A stretch of 64,000 nt of DNA from Bacteroidales bacterium Phil12 (GTDB lineage Bacteria > Bacteroidota > Bacteroidia > Bacteroidales > P3). The notes under the pieces are model-generated. The model worked only from the letters and a program-made list of their open reading frames with translations. It was not told where the DNA came from and did no database searches. Made by a program: the position numbers and the translations under genes. Position 1 is the stretch's first letter. The number at the start of each line of letters is the position of its first letter. This document shows positions 33,542-42,702 of the stretch, in pieces. The stretch is from the NCBI GenBank assembly GCA_002633275.1, contig NWBO01000053.1:52003-116002 (forward strand). The letters are read 5' to 3'.

Positions 33542-35089
33542 ATGTCAATAAACAGCAAGACAAAAGAATTAAAGGAAAGGATGCAGGCTGCGTTGCAAGG
33601 CGGTGGAGATAAGGCCGTCGAGAAACAAAAAGCCGCAGGAAAACTTACTGCCAGAGAGCGAATACTTGCTTTGTTGGATAAAGATTCTTTCCATGAGTAC
33701 GATTTATTTATACAGCACTCGGGTAGAGATTTTGATATGGATAAAAAAATCTTACCGGCCGACGGTGTTGTAACAGGTACCGGAACCATAAGCGGACACC
33801 CCGTTTGTATATATGCACAAGATTTTACTGTCTCAGGAGGTTCTTTGGGTTATATGCATGCAAAGAAAATCTGTAAGATTATGGATCATGCCATGGCTAT
33901 GCGTACCCCTATCATAGGTATTAATGATTCGGGCGGAGCGCGTATTCAAGAAGGTGTAAATGCTTTGGCAGGTTACGGAGAAATATTCTATCGTAACACA
34001 ATGGCATCAGGCGTTATTCCACAGATAAGCGTTATCCTCGGACCTTGTGCTGGCGGTGCGGTTTATTCCCCTGCCCTTACAGACTTTGTGTTCGTTGTGG
34101 ATAAAATATCCAATATGTTCATCACAGGTCCGGACGTTATCAAAACGGTTCTTGGAGAAGAGATAGACAAAGAAGATTTAGGTGGAGCAAGAGTACATGC
34201 CGAAATAAGCGGTAACGCACATTTCTTTGCCGAAAGCGAACAAGAATGCTTCAAACAAATTCAAGACTTATTCACTTACATTCCTTGGAACAACGAAAAG
34301 AAAGCGGACAAATTTGAATCCAAAAAACCAAACACGAAAGAATTCAAAATCAACGCTTCATTCCCAAGTAATCCTGCTCAACCATACGATGTCAGAAATA
34401 TTATCAAATGTATAACTGACAACAGCGAGTTCCTTGAAATCCAAGAGTTCTTTGCTCCGAATATCACGATAGGTTTCGGCCGTATTGAAGGAGAAACAAT
34501 AGGCTTTGTGGCTAACAATCCTATTGCTATGGCAGGTGTTTTGGATTGCAACTCTTCGGACAAAGCCGCAAGGTTTATTCGTTTTTGTGATGCGTTCAAT
34601 ATTCCTCTTGTTACCTTGGTTGATTTACCGGGATACTTGCCGGGCATAGACCAAGAGCATGCAGGAGTTATCCGTCACGGAGCGAAAATTCTTTATGCAT
34701 TCTCGGAAGCAACCGTTCCTAAGATTACAGTTATTCTGCGTAAGGCATACGGTGGCGGATATATCGCAATGTGTTCTTCTCACCTGAAAGCCGATTTCGT
34801 ATTCGCTTGGCCGACTGCCGAAATAGCAGTTATGGGTCCGGAAGGTGCGGCAAACATCATTTTCCGTAAGGAGATAAAAGAAGCAGCAGAGCCTGAAAAA
34901 ATGCGTAAAGAGAAGATTGATGAGTATCGTCAGAAGTTCGCAAATCCATACGTTGCGGCATCTTACGGATACGTGGATAGCGTTATCCAGCCTAACGAAA
35001 CTCGTAAATATATCGAGCATGCATTGAAAATGACCGAGAACAAAAAACAGGATACTCCGTTCAAAAAACACGGACTACCACCATTCTAA
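33542..35089 (+). CDS. Acyl-CoA carboxylase carboxyltransferase (beta) subunit
   Basis: A 515-residue biotin-dependent carboxyltransferase of the PccB/MmdA family: [18 protein letters not shown] near the start, the oxyanion stretches [14 protein letters not shown] and [13 protein letters not shown] in the first half, and VDLPGYLPG, AYGGGYIAM and AEIAVMGPEGA in the second. It transfers carboxylate between biotin and propionyl- or methylmalonyl-CoA. It is followed 20 bases later by a stand-alone biotin carrier. No biotin carboxylase gene lies in the window, so the partner is elsewhere or the pair works with the decarboxylase machinery. A paralogue is at 57518-59077. Confidence 0.9.
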   Translation: MSINSKTKELKERMQAALQGGGDKAVEKQKAAGKLTARERILALLDKDSFHEYDLFIQHSGRDFDMDKKILPADGVVTGTGTISGHPVCIYAQDFTVSGGSLGYMHAKKICKIMDHAMAMRTPIIGINDSGGARIQEGVNALAGYGEIFYRNTMASGVIPQISVILGPCAGGAVYSPALTDFVFVVDKISNMFITGPDVIKTVLGEEIDKEDLGGARVHAEISGNAHFFAESEQECFKQIQDLFTYIPWNNEKKADKFESKKPNTKEFKINASFPSNPAQPYDVRNIIKCITDNSEFLEIQEFFAPNITIGFGRIEGETIGFVANNPIAMAGVLDCNSSDKAARFIRFCDAFNIPLVTLVDLPGYLPGIDQEHAGVIRHGAKILYAFSEATVPKITVILRKAYGGGYIAMCSSHLKADFVFAWPTAEIAVMGPEGAANIIFRKEIKEAAEPEKMRKEKIDEYRQKFANPYVAASYGYVDSVIQPNETRKYIEHALKMTENKKQDTPFKKHGLPPF

Positions 35090-35109
35090 AAATATAAGGA
35101 GAAAAAGAA

Positions 35110-35379
35110 ATGCCAGAAGAAAGAAAACATTACAGACAATTATATATCCAAGTTGAACCGGGAGAAGTCTATGCTTTTATTCCGGGAAACATTATGGACA
35201 TATTTGTTAAAAAAGGGCAGAAAGTAAAGAAAGGCGATGCGTTATTATCTTTGCACGCAATGAAGATGGACAACAATATCTGCGCAAATATTGACGGAGT
35301 TGTGGAAAAGATTAACGTAAAAAAAGGTCAAGCCGTTTCTAAAAACGATGTCTTGATAAATATTACTCCTGCTAATTAA
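35110..35379 (+). CDS. Small biotin carboxyl carrier protein
   Basis: An 89-residue carrier with the biotinyl-lysine motif HAMKMDNN and the usual beta-barrel halves (GEVYAFIPGNIMDIFVKKGQ and INVKKGQAVSKNDVLINI). Unlike typical BCCPs it has no long Pro/Ala linker or N-terminal domain. It is preceded by a good AAGGAG and serves the carboxyltransferase just upstream. Confidence 0.9.
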   Translation: MPEERKHYRQLYIQVEPGEVYAFIPGNIMDIFVKKGQKVKKGDALLSLHAMKMDNNICANIDGVVEKINVKKGQAVSKNDVLINITPAN

Positions 35380-35413
35380 ACTTTTTAAGAATATATAAAG
35401 AGTTGTATATAAG

Positions 35414-35453
35414 TAACAGACCGATTTTCAGTATTTCGGTCTGTTATTTTTTT
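35414..35453 (+). terminator. Terminator after the carboxylase pair
   Basis: TAACAGACCGA (35414-35424) pairs with TCGGTCTGTTA (35436-35446), followed by seven T. Confidence 0.9.
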
Positions 35454-35530
35454 ATGGTAATCCCCAAAAAAGGGTTTCACTCCTCAAAACACCTCATCTA
35501 AATATCAGAAAAGTAATTTACAATTCTATG

Positions 35531-35614
35531 AAATTAGTGTTTAACACTATTCGATTGATGTTTAACATTAGAAAATTAGTATTAAACATTAATTTCATAA
35601 TATTACATATCATT
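35531..35614. repeat. 21-base-period intergenic array, locus 7
   Basis: Four units between convergent genes. Bases 35534-35589 are identical over 56 positions to 42597-42652. Confidence 0.85.
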
Positions 35615-35664
35615 TTCAGGTGTAGTGATAAAGCAATTTTCACTTCTGATTTGCATAAATTTGC

Positions 35665-35701
35665 GAAAGGATTTTTTGAACCAATATCAAAAAATCCTTT
35701 C
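35665..35701. terminator. Strong hairpin between convergent genes
   Basis: GAAAGGATTTTTTG (35665-35678) pairs with CAAAAAATCCTTTC (35688-35701), 14 bp; flanking TAAATT and AATTTA extend the pairing. It could act as a bidirectional terminator. Confidence 0.6.
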
Positions 35702-35715
35702 ACGAATTTATTATT

Positions 35716-35763
35716 CATAAAAATGTTTGAGCAATACGATTAAATCAATCATATTACTCAAAC
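35716..35763 (-). terminator. Terminator after the M13 peptidase gene
   Basis: GTTTGAG at 35725-35731 pairs with CTCAAAC at 35757-35763, and the inner AATACGATT with AATCATATT. On the minus strand the stem is followed by ATTTTTATG. Confidence 0.75.
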
Positions 35764-35772
35764 ATCAGTACC

Positions 35773-37812
35773 TTACCACAATTTCAAACGCTCTGACGGT
35801 GCGATGTACATTTTGTCAGATGGTTTTACGTTGAATGCTTCGTACCACATATCTACGTGAGGCAATGCACCATTTACTCTCCATCTACCCAAAGAGTGAG
35901 GGTCGGATTTCGTTTGAGTACGTATTGCCTGCTCGGTAATATTAGATGCCCAAACGCCTGCGTATGCCAAGAAGAAACGTTGGTCAGCCGTAAATCCGTC
36001 AATAACCGGTAAAGTCTTACCTTCTGTTGCATTTTTGTAAGCATACCATGCTACTTGCAATCCGCCGTGGTCTGCCAAGTTTTCGCCCAATGTCAAATTA
36101 CCGTTTGCATTCAAGTCAGGTAAAACTTTAATCTTTGAGAAGAAATCAACATACACCGATGTAAGTTTTTTGAATTTCTCAACATCGGAAGCAGCCCACC
36201 AATCAGACATATTACCGTCCTTGTCATAGTGTGAGCCTTGGTCATCAAAGCCGTGAGTCATCTCGTGTCCGATAACAACACCTATTGCTCCGTAGTTAAA
36301 CGCATCGTCAGCCTCAGGGTCAAAGAAAGGATATTGTAATATACCGGCAGGGAAACAAATCTCATTGGTTGTAGGATTGTAATAAGCATTAACCGTTTGA
36401 GGGTACATCTGCCATTCGTCTTTATCAACAGGTTTGCCGGCTTTCTTAGCCAAATTGTCTTTTGACCAAAAACGTCCGCATTCACGAATATTCTCGTAAT
36501 AAGATTTTGATGGATCGATATTCAATCCGCTCATATCAGTCCAAGTATCGGGATAACCTATCTTAACATAGAATGTCATAAGTTTTTCCAAAGCAGCGAT
36601 TTTTGTTTCAGGTGTCATCCAATCCTGCTCTTTTATTCTCTGTGCTAAGGCTATTTGTAAGTTTTTAACCAATTTCTCCATACGTTTCTTAGAAGACTCA
36701 GGGAAATATCTTTCCGCATACATCTTACCTAAGGCTTCACCCATTTGTCTTTCAACTTGTGAAGTGCATCTTCTCCAACGAGGTTGCATTTCCTTGCTTC
36801 CCGACAATGTTTTTCCGAAGAAATCAAAGTTGGCTTCCGCTATTTCATCCGAAAGATAAGATGCAGCAGAGGTAATAACGTCCCATTCCAAATAAGCCTT
36901 ATACTCTTCCGGCTTCAAAGATGCTATTACAGCGTCAGCTCCCTTAACGAATGAAGGCTGTCCGACTACCATTGTCTGAAAATATTTTGAATCAACACCC
37001 ATTGCGTTCATACGTTTTGTTAATTGAACGTTAGGATAAATTTTTTCAAATTCAGCCAAAGTCATCTTGTTATAATTCTTCTCCACATCTCTTAGTTCAG
37101 TCTGAGACAAAGAAATCTTTGCCAAAGCCGTTTCAACTTTCATTACGTATTGCATTTTCTTTTTGGCATCTTTCTCCTTAAAGCCGAAAAGTTTGAACAT
37201 ACGAACTATATGTTTTTTGTATGCTTCACGAATAGCGGTTGTTGGAGCGTCGTTATCCAAATAATATTCTTTTTGTCCCAATGTAATACCGCCTTGATAG
37301 ATGTTTAAGATATTGTTTTTGGAATCTTTCTCGTCTGCATTGAAGCCCATATACATAAATTCCTGATTACCCCAATCTGCTTGTTTTAGTTCCCACGCAA
37401 ACAAGTCTGCATTGGTTTTGCAAGCCTCTAAGGCTTTTATTGTAGGCATAACAGGATTTACTCCTTCTGCGTTTCTACGAGTTGAATCCATAGCCATTTT
37501 GTACAAATCGGATAGTTTTCTTTCCGTTGTACCGTTAGCGTATGTCTTTTGCAACAAGTCATTCAAGATAGTATTCAAACGTTCGCTGTTATCTTTTGCC
37601 AATTGGTCAAAAGAGCCGAAACGAGAATATGCAGCAGGTAACGGATTGTTTTTCATCCAACCGCCACAAGCAAATTCATAGAAGTCCTCAGCAGGTTTTA
37701 CACTCTGATTCAAATTCTCCAAATAGATGCCAGATTTCAATCCGCTTTGAGCAAATCCACAAGTAGCCAAACTTGCGAACAACATCATCGGAATCATTTT
37801 TCTAACTTTCAT
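35773..37812 (-). CDS. pepO: M13 family zinc metallopeptidase
   Basis: A 679-residue neprilysin-type peptidase with a signal peptide (MKVRKMIPMMLFASLATCGFAQ). The zinc site is VIGHEMTHGFDDQG near residue 515 and the third ligand lies in GENLADHGGLQVA. N-terminal PAEDFYEFACGGWMKNNPLP and the C-terminal PHSLGRWRVNGAL are family-conserved. It degrades peptides in the periplasm or at the surface. It is followed by its own terminator; no clear promoter was seen upstream. Confidence 0.93.
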   Translation of the reverse strand: MKVRKMIPMMLFASLATCGFAQSGLKSGIYLENLNQSVKPAEDFYEFACGGWMKNNPLPAAYSRFGSFDQLAKDNSERLNTILNDLLQKTYANGTTERKLSDLYKMAMDSTRRNAEGVNPVMPTIKALEACKTNADLFAWELKQADWGNQEFMYMGFNADEKDSKNNILNIYQGGITLGQKEYYLDNDAPTTAIREAYKKHIVRMFKLFGFKEKDAKKKMQYVMKVETALAKISLSQTELRDVEKNYNKMTLAEFEKIYPNVQLTKRMNAMGVDSKYFQTMVVGQPSFVKGADAVIASLKPEEYKAYLEWDVITSAASYLSDEIAEANFDFFGKTLSGSKEMQPRWRRCTSQVERQMGEALGKMYAERYFPESSKKRMEKLVKNLQIALAQRIKEQDWMTPETKIAALEKLMTFYVKIGYPDTWTDMSGLNIDPSKSYYENIRECGRFWSKDNLAKKAGKPVDKDEWQMYPQTVNAYYNPTTNEICFPAGILQYPFFDPEADDAFNYGAIGVVIGHEMTHGFDDQGSHYDKDGNMSDWWAASDVEKFKKLTSVYVDFFSKIKVLPDLNANGNLTLGENLADHGGLQVAWYAYKNATEGKTLPVIDGFTADQRFFLAYAGVWASNITEQAIRTQTKSDPHSLGRWRVNGALPHVDMWYEAFNVKPSDKMYIAPSERLKLW

Positions 37813-37837
37813 TGTCTCTTATGTTTTTTATTAGTTA

Positions 37838-38821
37838 TTAGTAATTAATATATATTTTCGCTATTGTCAATATCAACCACACACTGAAAAACAGCGTCGA
37901 ATAAAGTTCCCTTTTAATGGAAAAGAAAAATATCGTAAGCACAAACGCCACCGAAGGAGCAAAAACCAAACTCATTACAGGCGTTGCCAAACAATATGCA
38001 AACGGCAGAAGCGAGAAAACAAGCAACAATACCATTGTCGATATTCTCTTTCTAACCGATAGTTTTTGATTGTTCTTGTAATTCAACACAAAATAAACGG
38101 CAGCCACAACCAAAATCAGCATATACGCCATATAAACGACCTGTATAGGTTGCGTCATAACATTGGTATCCGGTATCAGTGCAAAGTGCTGCGGGAAAAA
38201 CGATATTACCAAATCCAACCGATTTTCAAGATAATAAATAATCATAAGTATCAGATACGGTAAAATCATACCTAAAATACTAACTATGATCGGTCTCCAT
38301 TTATATATTTTGAAGTTCAACAATCCCACCCAAATCCATATCATAAACAGTATGTATGGAGCGAAAAACAGTGATGATAATGCCCCGAGAAAGGCTGTTA
38401 AGAAAATTTGATCCAATCCTTCGTTTTTGTTATAGCACTGTAAAAACATTTTTATGGCTACAATCATTATTGTGTTGGCAAATAAAACGCTGCTGATAGT
38501 CATAAGTCTGTAATCGCAGCTGAATAACAACATATAAACAAAGGCAGGGAAATATGAATTTTTGCGTGTCAATTCGTAATAGACGAATATATAATTCAAA
38601 GCCAATGCACCAAGTGCCATTATAACAAATGCCAAAATCGTGCATAACTCCCTATACGGCGACAACCCCGATGCCATTGCACTATACAACGGCATATCCA
38701 TTGCCTCCAATGTGATTATTTGCGGCGGATTTATAAACGCAGGAAGCCATAATATCAAAGGCAGAACTACAAGCAATACTAACTGAAAGAAATAATTCTT
38801 CTTAAAAATCGATATAATCAT
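37838..38821 (-). CDS. Polytopic membrane protein, DUF6427-like
   Basis: A 327-residue protein with nine to ten hydrophobic segments and few charges. The N-terminal IISIFKKNYFFQLVLLVVLPLILWLPAFI and the FFAPYILFMIWIWVGLLNFKIYKWRP region match Bacteroidota DUF6427 membrane proteins, sometimes compared with glycosyltransferase-like membrane families. Function is unknown. It lies 25 bases upstream of the M13 gene on the same strand, so may be co-transcribed. Confidence 0.7.
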   Translation of the reverse strand: MIISIFKKNYFFQLVLLVVLPLILWLPAFINPPQIITLEAMDMPLYSAMASGLSPYRELCTILAFVIMALGALALNYIFVYYELTRKNSYFPAFVYMLLFSCDYRLMTISSVLFANTIMIVAIKMFLQCYNKNEGLDQIFLTAFLGALSSLFFAPYILFMIWIWVGLLNFKIYKWRPIIVSILGMILPYLILMIIYYLENRLDLVISFFPQHFALIPDTNVMTQPIQVVYMAYMLILVVAAVYFVLNYKNNQKLSVRKRISTMVLLLVFSLLPFAYCLATPVMSLVFAPSVAFVLTIFFFSIKRELYSTLFFSVWLILTIAKIYINY

Positions 38822-38924
38822 TACCTACAACTTTTTAATTACATAAACTTCCGACTTTTTACGCATCAAATTAAAAAAAGATACAACACAAACGAAAAAT
38901 TTGAGTTTTTATTTTAATGGTGTC

Positions 38925-39060
38925 AGCAATTAATGTAATAATATCAGTAAGTAAAATTTTAATGTGAGTAACTGAAAAAATTAATTTGAGTGATTAATAA
39001 ATTAGTGTTAAACACTATTCAATTAGTGTGAGTGATTAATAAATCGGTATGAGAGAGTAG
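38925..39060. repeat. 21-base-period intergenic array, locus 8 (divergent promoter region)
   Basis: The longest plus-strand array: about six units including AATTAGTGTTAAACACTATT and two copies of GTGTGAGTGATTAATAAAT-like sequence (39023-39043 and flanking). It is the only array between divergent genes. Confidence 0.8.
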
Positions 39061-39125
39061 AAAATCAATATTTAAGAACAATTTTATTGAAAGACCAAAA
39101 CACAATTTGTATTGAATATTTTGTT

Positions 39126-39133
39126 TATCTTTG
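39126..39133 (+). promoter_or_regulatory. -7 element for tcdA
   Basis: TATCTTTG, 24 bases before the ATG at 39158, with a TTTG at 39106-39109. Confidence 0.55.
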
Positions 39134-39157
39134 CAGGCGGTTATCAAAAGGAGAATT

Positions 39158-39958
39158 ATGTTAGAAAGAACTTTATTGCTACTGGGAGAAGAGAGATTAT
39201 CCAAAATAAGAAAGACTTGCGTGATGATTGCAGGACTTGGGGGTGTCGGGGCTTTCGCAGCGGAAGCGATAGTGAGGGCCGGTGTTGAAAAAGTAATTAT
39301 TTTTGACGGAGATACCGTTTCGCAAAGCAATATCAATCGACAATTAATAGCCTTAAATTCGACAATAGGCAAAAGCAAAGCCCTTTTAATGCAGGAGCGT
39401 TTGAGGGATATTAACCCAAAGTGCGAAATTATTGCCATAAACGAATATGTACGAGATGAGCGTATGCCCGAACTATTGGATAAATATTCTCCTGATTGGG
39501 TAATAGACGCAATAGACACTCTTTCGCCGAAAGTATTCCTGCTTATTCATTGTTATCGTAGGGGAATCAGGGTTGTATCATCTATGGGAAGCGGAGGTAA
39601 GTTCGACCCCTTGATGATAAAGGTTACAGACATAAGTCAAACATTTCAATGTCCGCTTGCACATTCCATTCGCAAATTGTTACACAAACAAGGAATTTAT
39701 GAAGGCATCATTGCCGTGTTTTCTCCCGAAAAAGTTTCCAAAGAATGTGTCGTTGAAGACAAATCCGAGAACAAACGCACAACGATAGGCACCATATCTT
39801 ATATGCCACCTATCTTTGGTTTGACAACAGCAAGCGTTGTCATAAGAGAAACAATCGGAATGGAAAGTTATCAAAGGGTTAAAGACAATAAATACTACGA
39901 AAACAAAAAAACTTTCTTGAAAGAATACACAATAAAAGACGAGAAAAAAACGATATAA
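39158..39958 (+). CDS. tcdA: tRNA threonylcarbamoyladenosine dehydratase, HesA/MoeB/ThiF family
   Basis: A 266-residue E1-like enzyme. The ATP-binding GLGGVG is at 26-31 of the protein started at 39158, followed by ERILR-type helix, then IFDGDTVSQSNINRQ (Asp and Arg contacts with ATP) and DAIDTLSPKV. The C-terminal half has SSMGSGGKFDP, as in TcdA, which cyclises t6A37 in tRNA. The ATG at 39158 has an AAGGAG seven bases upstream; the frame open from 39131 begins inside the promoter. Confidence 0.9.
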   Translation: MLERTLLLLGEERLSKIRKTCVMIAGLGGVGAFAAEAIVRAGVEKVIIFDGDTVSQSNINRQLIALNSTIGKSKALLMQERLRDINPKCEIIAINEYVRDERMPELLDKYSPDWVIDAIDTLSPKVFLLIHCYRRGIRVVSSMGSGGKFDPLMIKVTDISQTFQCPLAHSIRKLLHKQGIYEGIIAVFSPEKVSKECVVEDKSENKRTTIGTISYMPPIFGLTTASVVIRETIGMESYQRVKDNKYYENKKTFLKEYTIKDEKKTI

Positions 39959-40003
39959 AGAAGTACAACATATAATAAGGAAAAAACATAAAACACTACA
40001 AAG

Positions 40004-41680
40004 ATGAACACAACAAAAGAAATGATAGAAGTTTATTGTATCAACACTCAATCGAAATTCCTTGTACCTTCCGGCACATCATTACACGAAGTTATAGCAT
40101 ATTCGGGGATAAAAACCGATGAGGATATTCTTGGAGCGACTGTAAATAACAAGATTGAGAGATTGGATTATAGGATTTATTCTCCACGTACGATAAAATT
40201 TTTGACAATATTCGATGCAAACGGAAAACGAATGTATGCTTTGAGTTTAATGTTTTTGTGCTACAAAGCAGTCAAGGATATTTACCCGAATGCAGACTTG
40301 CAAATAATGCATTCAATGAATGACGGCTATTATACAGAACTTTTGAATTGCAAGGAAGACATTACCGTTGCAACTAAGAAGATAAAGGCACAGATGCAGA
40401 AACTTGTTGAGAAAAACATTCCTTTTGAACGCAAGATAGTATTGAGTGAAGAGGCTATTGAGTTATTTGAAAAGGTTGGTATGAATGAAAAATCCTCTTT
40501 AATCAAAAACAGCGGAAGATTATATACCAATATTGATATACTTGACGGAACGATAAACGCATTCTTCTTTAATTTGGTTTTATCAACAGGCTATTTGAAG
40601 ATATTTGATTTGCTGCCTTTCAAAAAAGGCATGATGTTGTTTATGCCGGACAACGACAAAGATTATAAAGTTGCAGGCGTTATAACCAATCAAGACAAAC
40701 TTTTCTCCATATTCCAAGAGCATAAACATTGGATAGATATTTTGCACGCTCCATACGTTTCCATGATTAATGATATGGTCAAAAACGGCAAGAGTAATCA
40801 ATTAATTCAAATATCGGAAGCCCTTCACGAGAAAAAATATGCGGAGATTGCGGATTGTATCACAAAAAAGAAAGATGATATAAAGATTGTTTTTCTTGCA
40901 GGTCCTTCTTCTTCGGGTAAGACTACTTCTTGTCGAAGATTGGCAACTCAATTGGCAGTTAATGGAATAAATCCGGTGCAGATAAGTATGGACGATTATT
41001 TCAATAACAGGGAGCATACGCCAAGAGATAAGAACGGAGAATATGACTTTGAATGTTTGGAGGCTGTGGATTTGGAATTTTTCAACAATCAGATGCAAGA
41101 ACTTTTGCAAGGCAAAGAAGTTGAACTTCCACGATTTGATTTTATCAAAGGAGAGAAATTTCCTTCGGGCAACAAAGTAAGACTCAACGAAAACTCTGTT
41201 TTGATTGTCGAGGGCATTCATGCTCTTAATCCGGAGGTGTCAAAATATATCAATAGAAAGAATAAATATTTTGTTTTCGTTTCGGCATTAACACAGGTGG
41301 CTTTGGACAAATATAATCTTATATCCACGTCGGACAATCGCTTGATAAGACGAATTGTAAGGGATAACAATTATCGTGGAGCATCGGCAGAAGATACATT
41401 GATGCGTTGGGCGAGTGTTCGTGCGGGAGAAGAAAAACATATTTTCCCATATCAGGAAAATGCGGACAGTATGTTCAATTCTTCTTTGTTGTACGAGATT
41501 GGTTTATTAAAGACTTATTGCGAACCATTGCTAACACGAGTCGCTCAAAACTCCCCTACCCATGCAGATGCGGTAAGATTGCTCAAATTTTTGAATAATT
41601 TCGCTTCAATTTCTTCTCAAACCATTCCACCGACCTCAATTATGAGAGAATTTTTAGGTGGCAGCAGTTTCAAATACTAA
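40004..41680 (+). CDS. TGS domain and uridine kinase-like fusion protein
   Basis: A 558-residue protein. Residues 1-70 are a TGS-like domain (VPSGTSLHEVIAYSGI), residues about 70-270 resemble the threonyl-tRNA synthetase second domain, and from about 290 there is a P-loop kinase of the uridine kinase/phosphoribulokinase group (GPSSSGKT at 300-307, then SMDDYFNNREHTPRDKNGEYDFECLEA and the IVEGIHALN Walker B-like region). This TGS-kinase fusion is found in Bacteroidota and Firmicutes as 'nucleoside kinase'; the physiological substrate is uncertain. Confidence 0.88.
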   Translation: MNTTKEMIEVYCINTQSKFLVPSGTSLHEVIAYSGIKTDEDILGATVNNKIERLDYRIYSPRTIKFLTIFDANGKRMYALSLMFLCYKAVKDIYPNADLQIMHSMNDGYYTELLNCKEDITVATKKIKAQMQKLVEKNIPFERKIVLSEEAIELFEKVGMNEKSSLIKNSGRLYTNIDILDGTINAFFFNLVLSTGYLKIFDLLPFKKGMMLFMPDNDKDYKVAGVITNQDKLFSIFQEHKHWIDILHAPYVSMINDMVKNGKSNQLIQISEALHEKKYAEIADCITKKKDDIKIVFLAGPSSSGKTTSCRRLATQLAVNGINPVQISMDDYFNNREHTPRDKNGEYDFECLEAVDLEFFNNQMQELLQGKEVELPRFDFIKGEKFPSGNKVRLNENSVLIVEGIHALNPEVSKYINRKNKYFVFVSALTQVALDKYNLISTSDNRLIRRIVRDNNYRGASAEDTLMRWASVRAGEEKHIFPYQENADSMFNSSLLYEIGLLKTYCEPLLTRVAQNSPTHADAVRLLKFLNNFASISSQTIPPTSIMREFLGGSSFKY

Positions 41681-41837
41681 ATTTTCAAAATCTTTTTGAC
41701 TTTTATACTTCATTCTAAAATAACAATTTGCGAAAAGATTCTAAGAAAAATTTTAGAAAAATTTTGCCATATTAAGAAAATGAACTAATTTAGCATTTCG
41801 AAATTTATATAGATTTTTAATAAAAACAAGATAAAAA

Positions 41838-42530
41838 ATGGAAGCTAAGAAATCTGAAAAAGCGAATCTTGAAAACAAGAAAGGTCTTTTCCTTGAAGTT
41901 GGTTTGATTGTAGCATTGGCTATCATATTGTTTGCTTTTGAGTACAAAACTTATGACAAACAAGAAGAGGCTGTTCAAATGACCACTGCCGATGTAGTAG
42001 TTGAAGAAATGGTTATTCAGACCCAACAAAACGAACCTGAACCTCCTAAACAAGAAGTGGAACTTTCCACAACGGAGTTTGAAATCGTTGAAGACAACAA
42101 GGTCATTGAAAACGAGTTCAATCTTGACAATTTGACAAGTGATGTCAATGGTGATGTTTTCATTCCAACCGTTGAAGTACAAGTTGAAGAAGTTGTTGAG
42201 GAAGAAGAAACAGAAATCTTTACAGTTGTTGAGCAACAAGCATCATTCCCCGGTGGTTTCGGCGAGTTGAACAAATATTTGGCAAAGAATATTAAATATC
42301 CTCAGCAAGCAAGAGAGACAGGAACGCAAGGTCGTGTGTATTTGACTTTCGTTGTTGAGAAAGACGGTTCAATAACAGATATTAAAATCCTTCGTGATAT
42401 AGGTTCAGGTTGTGGTGAAGAGGCTATCCGTGTTGTTAAAGCCATGCCTAAATGGCAACCTGCAATGCAGAGAGGTAAGAAAGTTAGACAACAATTCAAC
42501 CTACCTGTTAGTTTCTCTCTACAAAGTTAA
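41838..42530 (+). CDS. tonB: TonB energy-transducing protein
   Basis: A 230-residue TonB. It has a cytoplasmic start (MEAKKSEKANLENKKG), one transmembrane helix (about 17-37), an acidic Glu/Pro/Val-rich periplasmic linker (residues 50-130) instead of the Pro-Lys-rich linker of proteobacteria, and the C-terminal TonB domain (FPGGFGELNKYLAKNIKYP, GRVYLTFVVEKDGSITDIKI, GCGEEAIRVVKAMPKWQPA). It couples the proton-motive force to TonB-dependent receptors. exbB/exbD are not adjacent. Confidence 0.93.
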   Translation: MEAKKSEKANLENKKGLFLEVGLIVALAIILFAFEYKTYDKQEEAVQMTTADVVVEEMVIQTQQNEPEPPKQEVELSTTEFEIVEDNKVIENEFNLDNLTSDVNGDVFIPTVEVQVEEVVEEEETEIFTVVEQQASFPGGFGELNKYLAKNIKYPQQARETGTQGRVYLTFVVEKDGSITDIKILRDIGSGCGEEAIRVVKAMPKWQPAMQRGKKVRQQFNLPVSFSLQS

Positions 42531-42565
42531 TAATTTGTTGTAGAAAACAAAACACATTTGGTATA

Positions 42566-42598
42566 AAGGCGAAATGGCTTTGGGCGTTTCGTCTTTTT
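42566..42598 (+). terminator. Terminator after tonB
   Basis: AAGGCGAAA (42566-42574) pairs with TTTCGTCTT (42587-42595) with one G-T pair, followed by TTT. The next array starts immediately in this T-tract. Confidence 0.65.
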
Positions 42599-42658
42599 AG
42601 TGTTTAACACTATTCGATTGATGTTTAACATTAGAAAATTAGTATTAAACATCATTAC
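42597..42658. repeat. 21-base-period intergenic array, locus 9
   Basis: Three units; the first 56 bases are identical to 35534-35589. Confidence 0.85.
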
Positions 42659-42702
42659 AATAACATCAGTTCAAAGAATATAAAATCATAATTGCAACAT
42701 CA

